Shown here: piece by piece, positions 1 to 12,296 of the stretch
Position numbering within the stretch: position 1 is the first letter of the stretch
Layout of the letters: the number at the start of each line of letters is the position of its first letter
Origin: Chrysemys picta bellii
Taxonomy: Eukaryota; Chordata; Testudines; Emydidae
DNA: 64,000 bases
Direction of reading: 5' to 3'
Assembly (NCBI RefSeq): GCF_011386835.1
Contig: NC_088804.1
Span: 33,467,549 to 33,531,548 of the forward strand
Program-made: the position numbers and the translations under genes
The notes under the pieces: model-generated
Seen by the model: the letters and a program-made list of their open reading frames with translations, nothing else
The model's database searches: none
Told to the model about the DNA's origin: nothing

Positions 1-1199
1 GGTTATGCTATCTCACACTAATTCATGTGAGACCAAGGGAGATTTTGTGAGAGTTAATACAAAAGGGGAGAAAGTGGGGGGAGTGGGAGTTTCCATTAAT
101 TCTCGTATTTCTTCTTCTGCTTTCTGTGCAGCAATCTAAACAGAACGAATTCTGATGTTCCAGGGTGTGTTGTCTGCCTCTAAGTGAGAACAAAACAAAA
201 GCAGCATTAAACTGAACTATGTGGTCATCCACACACCATACTGGTTTGGATGACTCTCCGTCTATGTGGCTTTTTGTGTAAGTGCTTATATCAATGGCCT
301 CCTTGTTGTCTGTTGAGCCCCCTGGGGTTACATGAGTACTATCTCAATTCAATAGCCTTTCTCTCGACCATTGTCTTTTAATATAGGTTTATAGTCCTCA
401 AGAATATATGCTGCATTACAATTAGTCATAATGTCCAGCAGCTACTGAGGCTTATTTGCAACACAGAGTTTATTGCCCTTTGTAAGGCTGACAAAGAGAT
501 CCTTGTTGAGAGCTGTATACAAAAGCCAAACACAATGTCTGAATTTCTCTTTAATACAAAGCATGAAAATAATAGTGGGTGAGTCAACGGCTATGTTAGT
601 GACCAAATTGTAGAGCCTCCTCTCCCTCCTACCCTGACACCCCCATTCCCAGCTTTCTCATATTAATGTATCTGACCTATTTTTAAAGAAATATCTAGCA
701 GAGAAGAAAAGCAGATCAAGTTCATGCATTGCATAGTATGTTCATCTCGTCTTTCTGCTGTACTGTAGCTGAGAAGACTTGAACTGGAAGGAATTATGTT
801 CTGTATCCTACGCAGGAGGTCCTGTCATTTCTCAAGTTCAAAACCACATGGCAAGTCCTCTTTCCTTTGCTTAACACATTTTGACTTAAAAAAATAAAAA
901 AGCACTTGCAACAGCATCACTTTTTACACACGCTCTGACGTGACAAAATAAAGTTCACTTTTGTAATAAAAAGCATTCTCTCTTTCAACCGAGACTCAGG
1001 CTATTCCGCTCCATAGAGTGCTCAGTTAACTCCATACGTCAGCCAGCACACACATCGCAGATACTGCCAGAGGATTTCACAGCCACACAAGGAAGTAACC
1101 CACTGTACACTAACAGGGTCACCCAGTAAAAGAGATCAGAATGACCCGACGAGATCTAAGGGTCATTAGGACATTGCTGCACCATTATGCACAAAATAA
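1..1199. other. Unassigned AT-rich DNA, no gene seen
   Basis: No open frame here looks like a protein, and no repeat family is recognised. Short open frames are chance stretches without motifs. The segment ends at the TA dinucleotide that flanks the mariner-type element at 1202. Confidence 0.6.
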
Positions 1200-1201
1200 T
1201 A

Positions 1202-1386
1202 CACCTCTACCTCGATATAATGCTGTCCTCGGGAGCCAAAAAATCTTACCGCGTTATAGGTGAAACCACGTTATATCGAACTTGCTTTGATCCACCACAG
1301 TGCGCAGCTCCGCGCCCCCGGAGCACTGCTTTACTGCGTTATATCCGAATTCATGTTATATCGGGTCACGTTATATCAGGGTAGTG
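1202..1386. mobile_element. Tc1/mariner-type MITE
   Basis: A 185-bp element with imperfect terminal inverted repeats: the left end reads CACCTCTACCTCGATATAA and the right end is its near reverse complement (TTATATCAGGGTAGTG). It is flanked by TA on both sides (1200-1201 and 1387-1388), the target duplication expected of Tc1/mariner elements. Internal GTTATATCG-type motifs recur in both orientations. It is far too short for a transposase and must have been moved in trans. The right terminus appears to have lost an AG relative to the left. I recall closely similar sequences as abundant in turtle genomes, but did not search. Confidence 0.8.
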
Positions 1387-1388
1387 TA

Positions 1389-1788
1389 ATTAGAAAATTG
1401 ACAGTCCTTTAGAGCTAGTGCTGTTCCTTTTACACAACCTAGCGTTCTCTTTTAATTTAATCATGAGTAAGGTGAGCAGGATTTGGCTCTTTGTTATTTT
1501 CCAGATTTAAATTATATCTGTGAAAATTGCTGTCTGGCCCTGGAGAGCAAAGTACAATGTGATTGAGAAAAGGGAACAATCAAATATCAGGATTTGTATA
1601 GTCTGTTTACCCATTAAAAATAACATCTTTATTTAAACTGTTTGGACAATGTATTATAGTGTCATGGACGATGATGTGGGACAAGGCCCAACATAGAACA
1701 AACACTGAATCTATCTCCAGCCCCCAGGTCCTGAATTCAGGGAACATTCATGTCTGGATCCAAACTTTGTAAAATCAGGATTGTTTGT
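1389..1788. other. Unassigned spacer, nothing seen
   Basis: AT-rich spacer between two MITEs. No protein-like frame, RNA gene or recognisable repeat was found. Confidence 0.55.
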
Positions 1789-1796
1789 GTTAAATG

Positions 1797-1977
1797 CAGA
1801 GGTGAAAGTGGGCAGGTACGAGGTGGGCAGCACTGAAGGGCTGGCTGGGGGAGGCTGACCGCAAACCCGCCCCCTTTCGCACGAGCCCCTGCCCCTTCCA
1901 GCTGAGGCCCCGCCCCTTCCAGGGGCCCACAGCCGGGTCCCCGTACCGGTAAGACTTTTATGTTACTTTCACCCCTG
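1797..1977. mobile_element. hAT-type MITE with perfect 8-bp TSD
   Basis: A 181-bp GC-rich element beginning CAGAGGTGAAAGT and ending ACTTTCACCCCTG, which are inverted copies of each other. The 8-bp direct repeat GTTAAATG sits immediately outside both ends (1789-1796 and 1978-1985). CAG-type termini plus an 8-bp duplication are hAT hallmarks. Near the ends, GGCAGGTACG and CCGTACCGG extend the inverted symmetry. No coding capacity. The perfect TSD shows the boundaries are exact. Confidence 0.88.
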
Positions 1978-3949
1978 GTTAAATGGGCAGACCTGAGACA
2001 CAGAATCGCAACACCTCTGAAATGTGAGGAAGTCCAATTTCCAATGCAAACTTCACAACTTAGGGCCTGCCTCTAAAGGGACAAAAAGAATTTGAAATGA
2101 GAGTCTAAAAAAACCAAACTAAACCAAAACCCTAACACACTCCCTAAAGTTAAAAGCTTCTGATTTCTGCAAAGGAATCAGATGTATTAGTAATAAGCAG
2201 CCACTTCTACCCTGGTGCAAAAGAAGAAGGAAGGTACCAGCTTGCTTTTGGGAAACAAAGTTAAACTTCATCTGTTCACAGAGATTAATATCGGGAATCA
2301 TCTGCGACCAATGGATTTCAAAATTAAAAACTGCAGACTTTAAAAACAAGTGTACTTTGTTTATCTGCTGGCACAATGCTCTGAGAACTGCCTCATCCGG
2401 AAGAAGCATTGGGTTTGGGCTGAGCATGGCCAGCTTATTCAGAAGAAAGTGAGCTGAAATATCATCGCCAGCTTTGATCCTGTTTTTCTTTTGCTAAAGG
2501 CAAACAAAAGAAAGCTTTACATTGTAACTCTGGCACTGGAACCCTTAAAAGACTCAGCCTGGAGACTGGAACATCATACTATAAAAAAAGGAGATAGTAA
2601 AAATGACCTCTAGCCCTTTTCCTCCATCCCAGCAGCAGGATCCCACCACCATCCGTATTTGGTAATGTTTAGCTTGTTGCAGGATCAAGCCCTTCTAGTC
2701 AATAACATACCTGGCTGGCTATTGTTGGCATTTCTTGCCCTGGTGGAAGGGGTCAAGATTCATCTGCTGTGAGTGGAAACATTATGGGGAAAAGGCAGAC
2801 TGATGGGGGTGGGGCTTCCCTACCAAAAGGGAAGTAGGATGAGGGAGGACTGGCTCCGATATAGAGTCTCAGCCCTATCTCCCAGTGATTAATAACACTT
2901 TCTTCCATGGAACAGCATCCCCACATGCCTCCAAAAGCCCACAGAAAATTGTCCAGTCTCTGAGATGTTAAAGATGTATTTCTTCCTCACCAGCTCACTC
3001 TAGAAATACTCAGAGGGAGAATGTATATGAGCTTTATAGAATCACAGTAGAGAAATGAGAGGGCTTGGATTGCATTCTAAAGTACCAACATATCACTTTA
3101 GTATCAAAACTGATTTTACTTCAAGTTAGTCTCACACAGTCTCTGACTCTTTGTGCTAAAATAAAATATTGCCCAGATGGAAAAAAAACATTTATTTTTC
3201 AATGAATTCAAACTGATCAATAAGAGGGGCTCATCTGTTCAGAATACAATCTCTCTCTCCATGTATTTCAGAGGAATGCAACATTTTATTTGAAACTAGC
3301 CTTTGAGGGCTAAAAGCATTCTCTTAGCACTTTATTAGTAACATCATCTATTAGTTTTTTAGACCGGGAAAGATTTCACAGAGAATTGTAAATTGTGGTT
3401 TCCTACAAGCCATGTGCTATAGAACCCTTACTCTGAAAACTCCTAACAAATTGCTTACTTCTTAGACATTCATCACCTAGATCTAGATCAGATGCAGAAA
3501 CTCACATAGTTTTTTCACCTGCCAGCCCTCTGTATTTTAAATTCATCCTGAAAAAAATAAGCAGCACATCAATAGGCATTGAGATATGTGTGTGTATATA
3601 TCTGAATGTGGTGGTCTTTGATCACAAGTTTCTGCTCTATTTTTTTCTGTAACAGGTATTAGGAGAACAAATGCTTGTATTTCAGTGTCATTTTAGACAA
3701 AGGATTTGCCTTTAACAATGTTATAAAGATTTTATTTGTAAATTATGCGTTCGATTCCAACATGCAAGCATGATAGCATTAAAAATTTAATTGGAAGTAG
3801 TAAATACTCATCATGACATATAAATCAAGGGGGGAAAAAGAGATCTAACATATATATATTTGCATGAGGATCGAGTAGTAAATTGGTGTATGATTCAGCA
3901 AAATATAAATGGCCTTCATTAGATTTAATAGCACGGGAAGATGTAGAGT

Positions 3950-4045
3950 TAACCCCATGCAGTTGGTATAAATCAGGTGTAACTCATATGAAGTCCATGG
4001 AGATACACTGGTGTAAAATTGGTGTGAGATCAGAACTGGGCCCTG
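3950..4045. repeat. Old palindromic amniote repeat fragment
   Basis: Contains the recurring pieces 'ATAAATCAGGTGTAACTC', 'AAGTCCATGGAGA' and 'GGTGTGAGATCAGAACTGGGCCC' in order. The same phrases, differently mutated, recur at about 21850-21960 and 33241-33328. This is an ancient, heavily diverged interspersed repeat; class not determined. Confidence 0.45.
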
Positions 4046-5090
4046 TGTACAAAAATATGCAATTGAGAGACACTGATATAAAGTTAGATCTTGGCAGCCG
4101 TGCAGAGACCTAGTGCATTTATTTTGTATGGATGACTTAAGCAGGAGTGGGTTGGGATGTTCCCCACAACCGCAGAGCCCCCAGGCAGCTATTCTAAAAT
4201 CTTTATGACAGCCTTAAGGCAGTGGGTTAATTGCCCACCAGTGCCCTGCCCCCAGAAGGATTTTGGCCAGTGGCTCCATGTATTTTGTGGATTCATTACC
4301 TGCCCATAACCCCTCTGGGAAGACCATCTTGGAGCCTTTTTGCTGTGGCACAGGGTTGTTCAGGAACCCTTTCTGTGTGGCCTCCTTGCGACTACACCGA
4401 AACAGATCTTTTGGGCTTTCTATCACTACATTAGGGAGGGAGGGATCAGACTTCCCCCCAGGGAAATGAAATAGGCCATTAAAATACATTACATATTTCA
4501 GTGATTCAAATAAAACACAGATTCAAACAGCAATGCAAAACGTTACACAACCCAACTCTCAATGCTGGACAAAGTTCAAAGCATTCTGCTGCACTTTTCT
4601 TCCTTCCTACTTTTTTTTTTTCTTTTTTGCTCCCCAGCAGCTTGATTTCTCCCAGTCCCAATTATATTGCATTTTGCATTTCTTTTTTGCCTTTTACACG
4701 GCTGTTTTGGACACAGCCCTTCATACACGCGCTAGTTAAATATGCATGACTTGCTTTTTCCTAGCACCATGATATTTTCAAGACAGCAGCACACAGGGGA
4801 AATGGGGAGAATAAGAACCAGGTATTTGTTTGGGTGGAGGCACTCAACTTAAAAAGCACAGGAATCTCCTGAAAGTTAAGAAGGTACTTAGCCTATTTTC
4901 AACTAGCAGATCAGTCTGTTGCAACCCCCTGGCAAGCTTTCACAGTCTGAATATGAGTGAATACATTTTTCTTTCCCTAGTTCACATAAACACTCCTATA
5001 TGCAGCTGTAAATTTCCTACTAACAGACCAATTTTTAAAGCCAGTTTAAGGCAGAATCATAATATTCTCTGCTGTTTTACCCCCAAACAA

Positions 5091-5166
5091 GGGCCAGATC
5101 CTCAGATACTGTACATCAGTGCAGTAGCATGGACTTTACAGGAGTGAGGATAATTTATCTGACCCT
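5091..5166. repeat. Old palindromic repeat fragment
   Basis: Starts GGGCCAGATCCTCAG and ends with the inverted counterpart GAGGATAATTTATCTGACCCT, the weak hairpin layout shared with the copies at 28946-29023 and 42675-42757. Degraded, no coding capacity. Confidence 0.45.
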
Positions 5167-6604
5167 CAAACCCTTTATTTTCTGCTATGAAATCCGGTTT
5201 CACTCATATATTTATATCCTCTGAAACAGACTAAAGTCACCGTCAACTAAACCACAGGATTATCTGTCATAGGAGAACTAGCATTTTGGTGACTATACGT
5301 ATATGGATTTAGGAAGTAGGAAATATGTTCTACACACTGAATGGGGGAATATTGCTTGGCTTCTTATTCCTATCGCTGCTCACTCATGTACACAATTAGT
5401 GAGAGACACATCCCTATTCTCCAGCTGTTTCCTCATTTTCTCCTACAATGCCAGGTTCCTGCTTGCTCTGTTCACAAGTCCTTTTAAGTTACCTCCCTGG
5501 ATTAAGTCCTGAGCTCCTTAAATTAATATCCTCCCTAATAATCCCCAAGAAAACTGTGCTACTGGTGAGCCACATGTTTCTTGTACGTTAACTTTTAATA
5601 TTAAAACCTGGTGTAACCCGATGCAATCTCATTGAAGTCAATAGAGCTGTGTCCACTAACCCTGGGTCTAAACTTGGACCTCATTCTGTGTTATTGCAAT
5701 AGTGTCTCTGAGATTTATGGCTGTTTTGTTCTGGAAATCCATGTATACCTGCTTATGAAAGAGCCTTACAGACAGAGCTTACTGGCTGGGTGGTTACACA
5801 TTACCCTGGATCAATGCAACTGGCTTTGCATCTGTTGAAACAAGTCAGTCATCTGTTACAGCAAGTGTCTCCAGCAGCCTCGCTTTGTAGCTTTCTCCAG
5901 ATGCTTTCGTACTGTATTTAAATACTGCAGGAAAGGGGCAAGCAAACAAGAATGTCCTTTATGGGCTGCACAAAACCTCAAGTGACCCTGTGAGTAGGGG
6001 ACACTGGGAAGCTGACACAAGCCTGAGATTTTCCTCTTCATTGACCCCACACCCTCTTTGCCTTTTGATGAAAACCAGTTACATCAAGGATCCAGTCTCG
6101 CTTGCACTGAAAGTCAAGCCAAGTTTTTGCCCTTGACTTGACTGGAAGCAGGATCTGGCCCCATTCATGACTGTGATGATGCTTTTTAATCCAGAAAATA
6201 TATCCTTTACATTAAGGATGTCTGGGCACCAATGGGCCACCAGGGCTCTATAGCTGTCTGGTCAAGAGGACCCATCTCTCTGTTCCTCTGTTCTGTGCAA
6301 TGTCTCTCACACAGCTGCACCGCTAAAAGGCCTGAGATTTTGAGGGAAGCTCTGAGGGCCTGAGAAATCTCCCCAAAGCCAGAGAAATAGAGGAGCACTG
6401 CTTTATCTTTCATGTATTGAGAGTAAGTAGGCATTTCCTTTATGAAGTTAATAGCATTGGTGTTATATATTTAAGGTCCTAGAATGAAATATTAAAGCTG
6501 GAGTACAGAATAGCAGCATGCTGTTGCTTCTGGACTTTAAACAGACTTTAAATGGTGTTTATTTCTGAGTTGTGAATCAGAAGCTAAAGTTTCCGTATGG
6601 AGGA

Positions 6605-6662
6605 GCAGATCTTCCATTGACTTCAATGGAGCTATGACAAGTTACACCAGTGTAGGATCTAC
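6605..6662. repeat. Old repeat fragment (GACTTCAATGGAGCTATG type)
   Basis: Carries TCCATTGACTTCAATGGAGC (itself a short palindrome) followed by GTTACACCAGTGTAGGATCT, matching the arm of the better preserved palindromic copy at 28946-29023. Confidence 0.45.
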
Positions 6663-7697
6663 CCTGCAGTGTTCACACAGATGACTGTCCTGAGGGTACC
6701 AGAAAGCCATTGTTTCTTTTTCTTTGAGCCTGGAAATAGCAGAAGATTCCTACACCCTCCTTCCTTGGCACGTAGCTTGCGTGATTTTCATTTTTTATTT
6801 ATATGTTTTTAAATGGAAAGCCTTTAGTGCTCAAAAATGGCCCTGGATTCATAACCACTGAGGCCATGGACGTAGTCTTTTAGTTCCAGCAGTAGAAAGG
6901 AAGGCATCTTGTTTGACGAGGGGGCTGTATCCTGCTCTGCTCCTCTTGCAGCTGCCCCGGTGCTGCAGGTCTGCTGCTGCCTGTATATATACTGGTGGCC
7001 CACCTCTCTTGGGGGAGCACTCTTCACAAGAGAGTTTTTGAGGGGCAGCCACATTCCTGTGATCCCGGTGGGCGTTTTGCATACAACATTGCATGGCTTG
7101 GTGCTCATTCACAATACCAGAAGGATGTTTGCAAGATGGAAGCCTTCACCTTTCATGCTAGCAGATGCAACTCTATTCAGTCCCCTTCTAATATTGTCTA
7201 AAGAGCCGTTTGTGTTTTGTTTGGTTGTTCGGTAAGGAGAGGGCAAAAGAATAAAAGGGAGAGGAAGAAAGAATTCAAAAACAGATAAACATCTAAAGTT
7301 TTCACCCAAACACATGGTTTAACTTAAGGAAAAGTGATATCGCAATCGCTTTAAAATATGTATTTCAATTTTCCCCTATAAGGAGAGGGGCGAAAGAACC
7401 TCAAAGAAATAGACAGAGATATCGAGTGAGAAAGCAGAAAAATATTGAAATAATCATGGTTCAGTTCAGTTTCTGGAGAGAGCTTCTGGCACTTAGTGGG
7501 AGCATAAATTGAGAGCCCTCGCTTCACACATGACATGCGGTTTAACGCACAAACTCCTGTTCCTGGGGAGAGCCTTCACAATCCAAGCAATGAGAAATAC
7601 ATTCATAAATGTCCTTGAGTCATTGAAAGGGGGATGCTTTCAGATAAAGGCTTTCTTTCTAGTGTCTCCAGTTTTTAACTTAGAAAAAAAGCATGAG

Positions 7698-7841
7698 TAT
7701 GGTGACCAGATAGCAAATGTGAAAAATCGGGACAGGGGGTGGGGGGTAATAGGAGCGTATATAAGAAAAAGACCCAAAAATCAGGACTGTCCCTATAAAA
7801 TCAGGACTGTCCCTATAAAATCGGGACATCTGGTCACTCTA
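7698..7841. mobile_element. hAT-type MITE (TAGGGTGACCAGA family), TSD AGCATGAG
   Basis: A 144-bp element with terminal inverted repeats TATGGTGACCAGA / TCTGGTCACTCTA, flanked by a perfect 8-bp duplication AGCATGAG (7690-7697 and 7842-7849). Internally a 20-bp unit, ATCAGGACTGTCCCTATAAA in phase, is tandemly duplicated (7781-7800 and 7801-7820), apparently after or during amplification. The shorter relative at 32093-32192 has the same termini in the opposite orientation and no such duplication. No ORF belongs to the element; a 134-codon frame that runs through it is chance. Confidence 0.88.
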
Positions 7842-7849
7842 AGCATGAG

Positions 7850-9858
7850 CAATACTCAAGGGTCTTTAAAACAAAAGGACAAGCAGTCACCCACCCCTCA
7901 TGTAAACAGGTGAGCCCTGTATTATAAGTGCCATCCCCAACCGCCATTCAACAGTAACACAGACTTGCAACAGAAGCACTTTCTTGTGGATGTTTGATAG
8001 GCAGAAATAAAGTAGATCCAGATAACTCATCCTACATATAAATAGCCCTTGTGCCAGTGCCACCTGTCCTTTTTTTTTTTTTTTTAGAAACAGTTTCCAT
8101 TTTGACAGGGTGCGCTAGTACTTCCAGGATATTAAACACATTCCTGAAATACGTTCAGGACTGCTGCAGTGTGACAATGGGAGAATAAAGTCATGACATC
8201 CTAATACAATAATTGCATCTGGAAGGACAAATTTGGCAACCTGGATCTGTCCAATCATGTCATTATAAGAAAGAACCAGATGCACACCTTGTACTCTATT
8301 CACAGTCATTACTTTTTATTGTCTCCTCTTCTTTAGCTTGCACTTTAATTTAGGATTGGTTGCACTCTACTGCGGATTTGACTGAAGCTGCTGCAAAATG
8401 CTGAAACTTGCAAATTGCAAGTGTGATGTGGTGATATTTAACCAGATTAATACGTTCAAGCCACAGCAAAGTCAAACTCCAGGTGAAAATTATGCCATTC
8501 TGAGGGGGCTGATTTAAGAAGATCCAAACAAAAAAAATGTTTGGGAGTCTGAAATACTGATTTAGAACCCACAGAGACCTGCCACTGCTATTGTGAGCTT
8601 GCCATGTATCCTATGGTACGGGCAGGCTGTTAATTTGTCAGAGGTTGTTTTACCTCATTTGATATCTACCTCATCAAATGTGAATCATGAAACCACATAA
8701 ACTACAACAATGCTGTCCTCCTACTGACTTCACGGAACATAAACAATAACAACATAAATACGACTTACCAAAGTCTTAAGTAAAGCACTTAAAGGAAATC
8801 TATATTTTTATATAAACCGTAGCTGTTTACTGTGGTATGATTTTTCTGTTTAACTCTGGATAGCTGGAAACTGTCTCACTCCCAGAGCAAAGCATATTCC
8901 TTGTGTACTGCAAATTAAAGCCAAAGATGCTACATTTCGTTTATCTCCTGGCTTTAGTGCTCCCATAACCTAAGCAATAAGATAGTACACATTACAGACT
9001 ATAATATGATGCATGTTTGATGGCTTTATGAATGAAAATAAGGTATCAGCTCTTCTCTTTGTGCAAAGAAAATATGGTTTCTAACAACCATATTGATACT
9101 GAGGGAAGAAGAATTCAGACGCGTTCTTATTTATAAGAATTTCCAGGCCTCTCTATTCAGCACTCATCAGCCTGACTGGATACTGGTTCTTAACCTTAGT
9201 TGATACATAGTATCCTTCGATGAAACTGGATACCAACTCATGCAAGTCTCATAGTTCTATCTGTTGATTGTTAACCACAATATTTAAATGTGTGTTATCT
9301 GAACTATAATGAGAACCTGGCATAGAATATTTACAGTTTGTGTTATCTGAACTATAATGAATACCTGGCCTGGAAAAACTCAGACACTAAAATCAATGCT
9401 GAAACCATGTTAAAATTCTTAAGACAAAAGACAGAGGTAAGTTTGGCACATTGTCCTTAAAATACCCCATTGTGCCTAGCTATTGCCTCTTCCAAAGGAA
9501 GTCCCCGGTACACTCCACAGACAGCATTTTGGCCACTTCTCCAGATATCGTCAGTTAAAACGCACTCTACATTATTTTAGTACATTTTCTTGTGCCTAAA
9601 TGCCCTGAGTTGTAATGAATTTGCTCTTTGAACAATGACAACAACAAAAAAAGTGGTACTGACAAGAATCGACTGGCTTGAAGACGACACTTTAGGAAAA
9701 TGTATATAGTTTCTCTGAGTGGAAGGATGGTCTTGTGTTTGAAGAACTAAACTAAGATTCAGGAAAAATCTGGGTTCCCTTCCTAGTTCTGGTTCAGGCT
9801 TGCTATCTGAGCTTGGGCCCACTCTGGGCATTGTGATCTGGGATATGAGGTGATAGTT
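7850..9858. other. 2 kb unassigned, with a partial tandem duplication
   Basis: AT-rich DNA without a recognisable gene or repeat family. The only structure seen is a direct repeat of about 31 bp (TGTGTTATCTGAACTATAAT..., 9291-9321 and 9339-9369, spaced 48 bp) with a few differences. A poly-T run at about 8072-8086 is followed by no element that I recognise. Confidence 0.55.
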
Positions 9859-10038
9859 CCACTCAGATTGGCTCATCTGCCTCTCCGTCGTGATGATGGG
9901 GGGCTGGCCAGGCCAAATGTGAGTGATTGGTGTGGCAACTTGACATGAGGTTGCAGTGCCACTCACTCAAATTTGGTCTAGCGCTCCCCCCGCCCCCCAT
10001 CATCATGACAGACAGGTGGCTGGGCCAAAACTGAGTGG
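9859..10038. repeat. Large imperfect palindrome
   Basis: The left arm (9859-9925) and right arm (9964-10038) are inverted relatives. CCACTCAGATTGG pairs with CCAAAACTGAGTGG, GTGATGATGGGGGG with CCCCCCATCATCATGAC, and GCCAAATGTGAGTG with CACTCAAATTTGGTC. The loop is about 38 bp. The arms differ by substitutions and small indels. The layout fits a palindromic MITE, but I could not define a target duplication. Confidence 0.6.
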
Positions 10039-10866
10039 TGCTGTGGGAGTGGAGACATAAGCCGCAGGGCGGTCTCTGCAAATCCCCCACCCCAGGGCCT
10101 CTCACCACCACCTCGTGAGCAAGACCTATCTACCCCTTCTCAGGGCTTCCCATGCCCCTCAGGGGCAGGATGCGACACATACCCCTGGGCCTCCCATGAC
10201 AACCCAATTTTCTGCTCAAGATCTAGCTCTAACTTTGCAAAATAATCTGACAAATGTACCAGCCCAGGAACAAAAATCTGCTTGCCAACATTTACAAGGC
10301 TGCTGATGAAAAGTAGCTTTTTTAACTGCACCAAGCAAGAAGGAGAGTGGAATTTTACAGGCCTGGTTTATAGGTGATTCAGGGTGAAACTTAATGCCAA
10401 AACATTCAGATATTTTGAGGTGTGAGATCTGAACCATCTGCACTGAATAAAGAGGTTTCCTGAATGAGAAGATCAGTGTCACCACATGTGTTAGATTAAG
10501 CTCCTGAAAATGATCTGTGCTGCTAACTGATAAAGAAGAGTTATCTCTACATCGGCATTGAACTGATGGTATCTCTGTGTCACCAAGTGCTGCAATGTTG
10601 ACTGAGATGCCAACCACAAGTCCTAACATTTTAAGTGAGTGCTAAGGAAAATATTTCATGTGTGTGTGTGTATTCAAAATGAATTCTCAGAAAAATTAAA
10701 ATCAAATACATGGCATCTGCAGAGGGCAAACCAAGATTGTTTGGAATTGCTATTTCTAGCAATTCTTTTTCTATTTATCACAAACTACAGTCGGAAGGAA
10801 AACACTTAACTATGACACCTTCTAACAATTTGGTATCCAAGTTGCTAGAAGTACTCTCACTGGTGC

Positions 10867-11214
10867 CAGAGAGACTTTGTCTTCACTGGACTTTCATCGG
10901 TAAAAATTTTGTTTTTCAGGAGTTTTTCAAAATTTTGTTTTTCAAAAAAATCCCCTCCTCCCCCTCGCCAAGCAACAATAGTTTTACCAACGAAAAGCAC
11001 CAGTGAGAAAAGCACTTTGTTGGCGATAGAGATCTTCTGCAGACAAAGCTACTGCCACTCATTGGGGGTGGAATTTTTTTGTCGGCGGGAGAGCTTTCCC
11101 GCCGACAAAGCTACCACCACAAAAGAGATACCACCACTACCTGCACACCTTTTAGTGGCACGGCTGGAGCAGCACAGCTGTGTCACTAAAAGGTGCATAG
11201 TGTAGATGTAGCCT
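10867..11214. mobile_element. GC-rich turtle interspersed repeat, MITE-like
   Basis: Ends in GTGCATAGTGTAGATGTAGCC, the degraded form of the GTGTAGACATAGCC terminus common in reptile MITEs. The left end, CTTTGTCTTCACTGG, is a poor inverted match. Inside there is a clear hairpin TTGTCGGCGGGAGAG / CTTTCCCGCCGACAA (about 11080-11112) and a second, ACCTTTTAGTGGCACGGCTG / CAGCTGTGTCACTAAAAGGT (about 11147-11194). The right end is better supported than the left. Open frames here are chance. Confidence 0.55.
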
Positions 11215-12120
11215 AAAAATGAACCAGCTTGGAAAGACCTATAATATGTTGGGACATGGAACCTAATCCTGAAAATATGCAGGATTGAGAATAGGCCCTA
11301 CAACTGTGAGTAGTCCCATTCAAAACATGATCAAAAGAACTATGCTCAGTAGTAAGTGTTTTCGGTGTCAGACACAGTGTTTGCACCATGTGATTAGAAT
11401 GAGTTACGTCAGCTATAAAGTCTAGGATGCCTTTACAATTGAATCATCACTGTTGATTGCTATAATTGTTGAAAACAATACTGACATTCAGAGTACAGAA
11501 TTTTCCATCAATAGGGGCTTAATCCTACTCGGTGAACCTACTTTTAAAACAACTATATTGGATGATCTGTGCTCCAGCACAGTTAAATACATTTTGGTCT
11601 TGTAGTGCAAAGGAGATCATACTAAGTTTTAACAATATTCCTGAATCACTACACCAACCAGCAAAGTCCTTTTCGGGCACTATCATTTTGTAACCAGGTC
11701 CAATGCTACGGTAATTTTACAATGTAGAGCGGACTATAGTTGAAGGAAATTGTAAACATCTCAATGAAATTCACATAGCAAAATCCTCTAAAAAAAAATC
11801 TGACACAAAGGTGGCATTTCACAGTTGCTAATGCTGATTCAACATCAATGGAATTAGCAATCTTGGTGGGTCTACTATCAGCTAGCCACTGACTGCTGCC
11901 AGCATTTCAAGCACTGCGTCAGCCAATGCAGATCTAGTTAACACAAGCAGCAACCAGCAACCCATGTACATGTGGGCTTCTAATGTTGCTAACACTATTG
12001 AAACTAACCTCTATTAGTCATGATGAAAATGTTTTGAATAATGTCCCAAGTGTGGATATCCCATGTATGACCCTGATGTAGCATAGCACCCATGCAATGT
12101 ATGTCAGGGCATGTGATGCT
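11215..12120. other. Unassigned AT-rich DNA
   Basis: No gene or intact repeat recognised. A fragment near 11270-11330 (AATCCTGAAAATATGCAGGATTG and GTGAGTAGTCCCATTC) resembles the old repeat family better seen at 26504-26612. Confidence 0.5.
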
Positions 12121-12296
12121 GGCCTGGGACTCAAGACACCTTCTTTTCTTGACCTTGGGAAAGTCACTTCAGCACTCCGTGCCTCAGTTTCCCCATCTGT
12201 AAAATGGTAGATAATAATCTTGACCTCCTGTGTAAAGTCCTTTGAGATCTACAGGTGAAATGGGCTATGTAAGAGTGAGTGGTGCTTATTATTAAA
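12121..12296 (+). repeat. MIR/CORE-SINE-like fragment
   Basis: Reads GACCTTGGGAAAGTCACTTC...CTCAGTTTCCCCATCTGTAAAATGG, followed by AATAATCTTGACCTCC and ...CTTTGAGATCTACAGGTG, the order of the conserved core of MIR-type SINEs. The tRNA-like head is not recognisable, so this is a 5'-truncated, ancient copy. Confidence 0.75.

Larger units (their letters stand above)
1986..7689. other. 5.7 kb without a recognisable gene
   Basis: Mostly unassigned AT-rich sequence. It contains only short degraded repeat scraps (see 3950-4045, 5091-5166 and 6605-6662). A moderately GC-rich block at about 6840-7120 has open frames on both strands, but they show no motif, signal peptide or family resemblance and I do not call a gene. 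A block at 4140-4470 also has frames open on both strands and may be an old repeat, unassigned. Confidence 0.55.

Noticed and set aside
6909..7235. 108-codon plus-strand frame with hydrophobic stretches
   Set aside because: Frames are open on both strands in this GC-richer block; no motif or homologue recognised.
7509..7913. 134-codon plus-strand frame
   Set aside because: Half of it runs through the hAT MITE at 7698-7841, including the duplicated 20-bp unit; an artefact.
9291..9369. Two-copy direct repeat considered as a CRISPR-like or satellite array
   Set aside because: Only two imperfect units with unrelated flanks; a vertebrate nuclear context, so no CRISPR.
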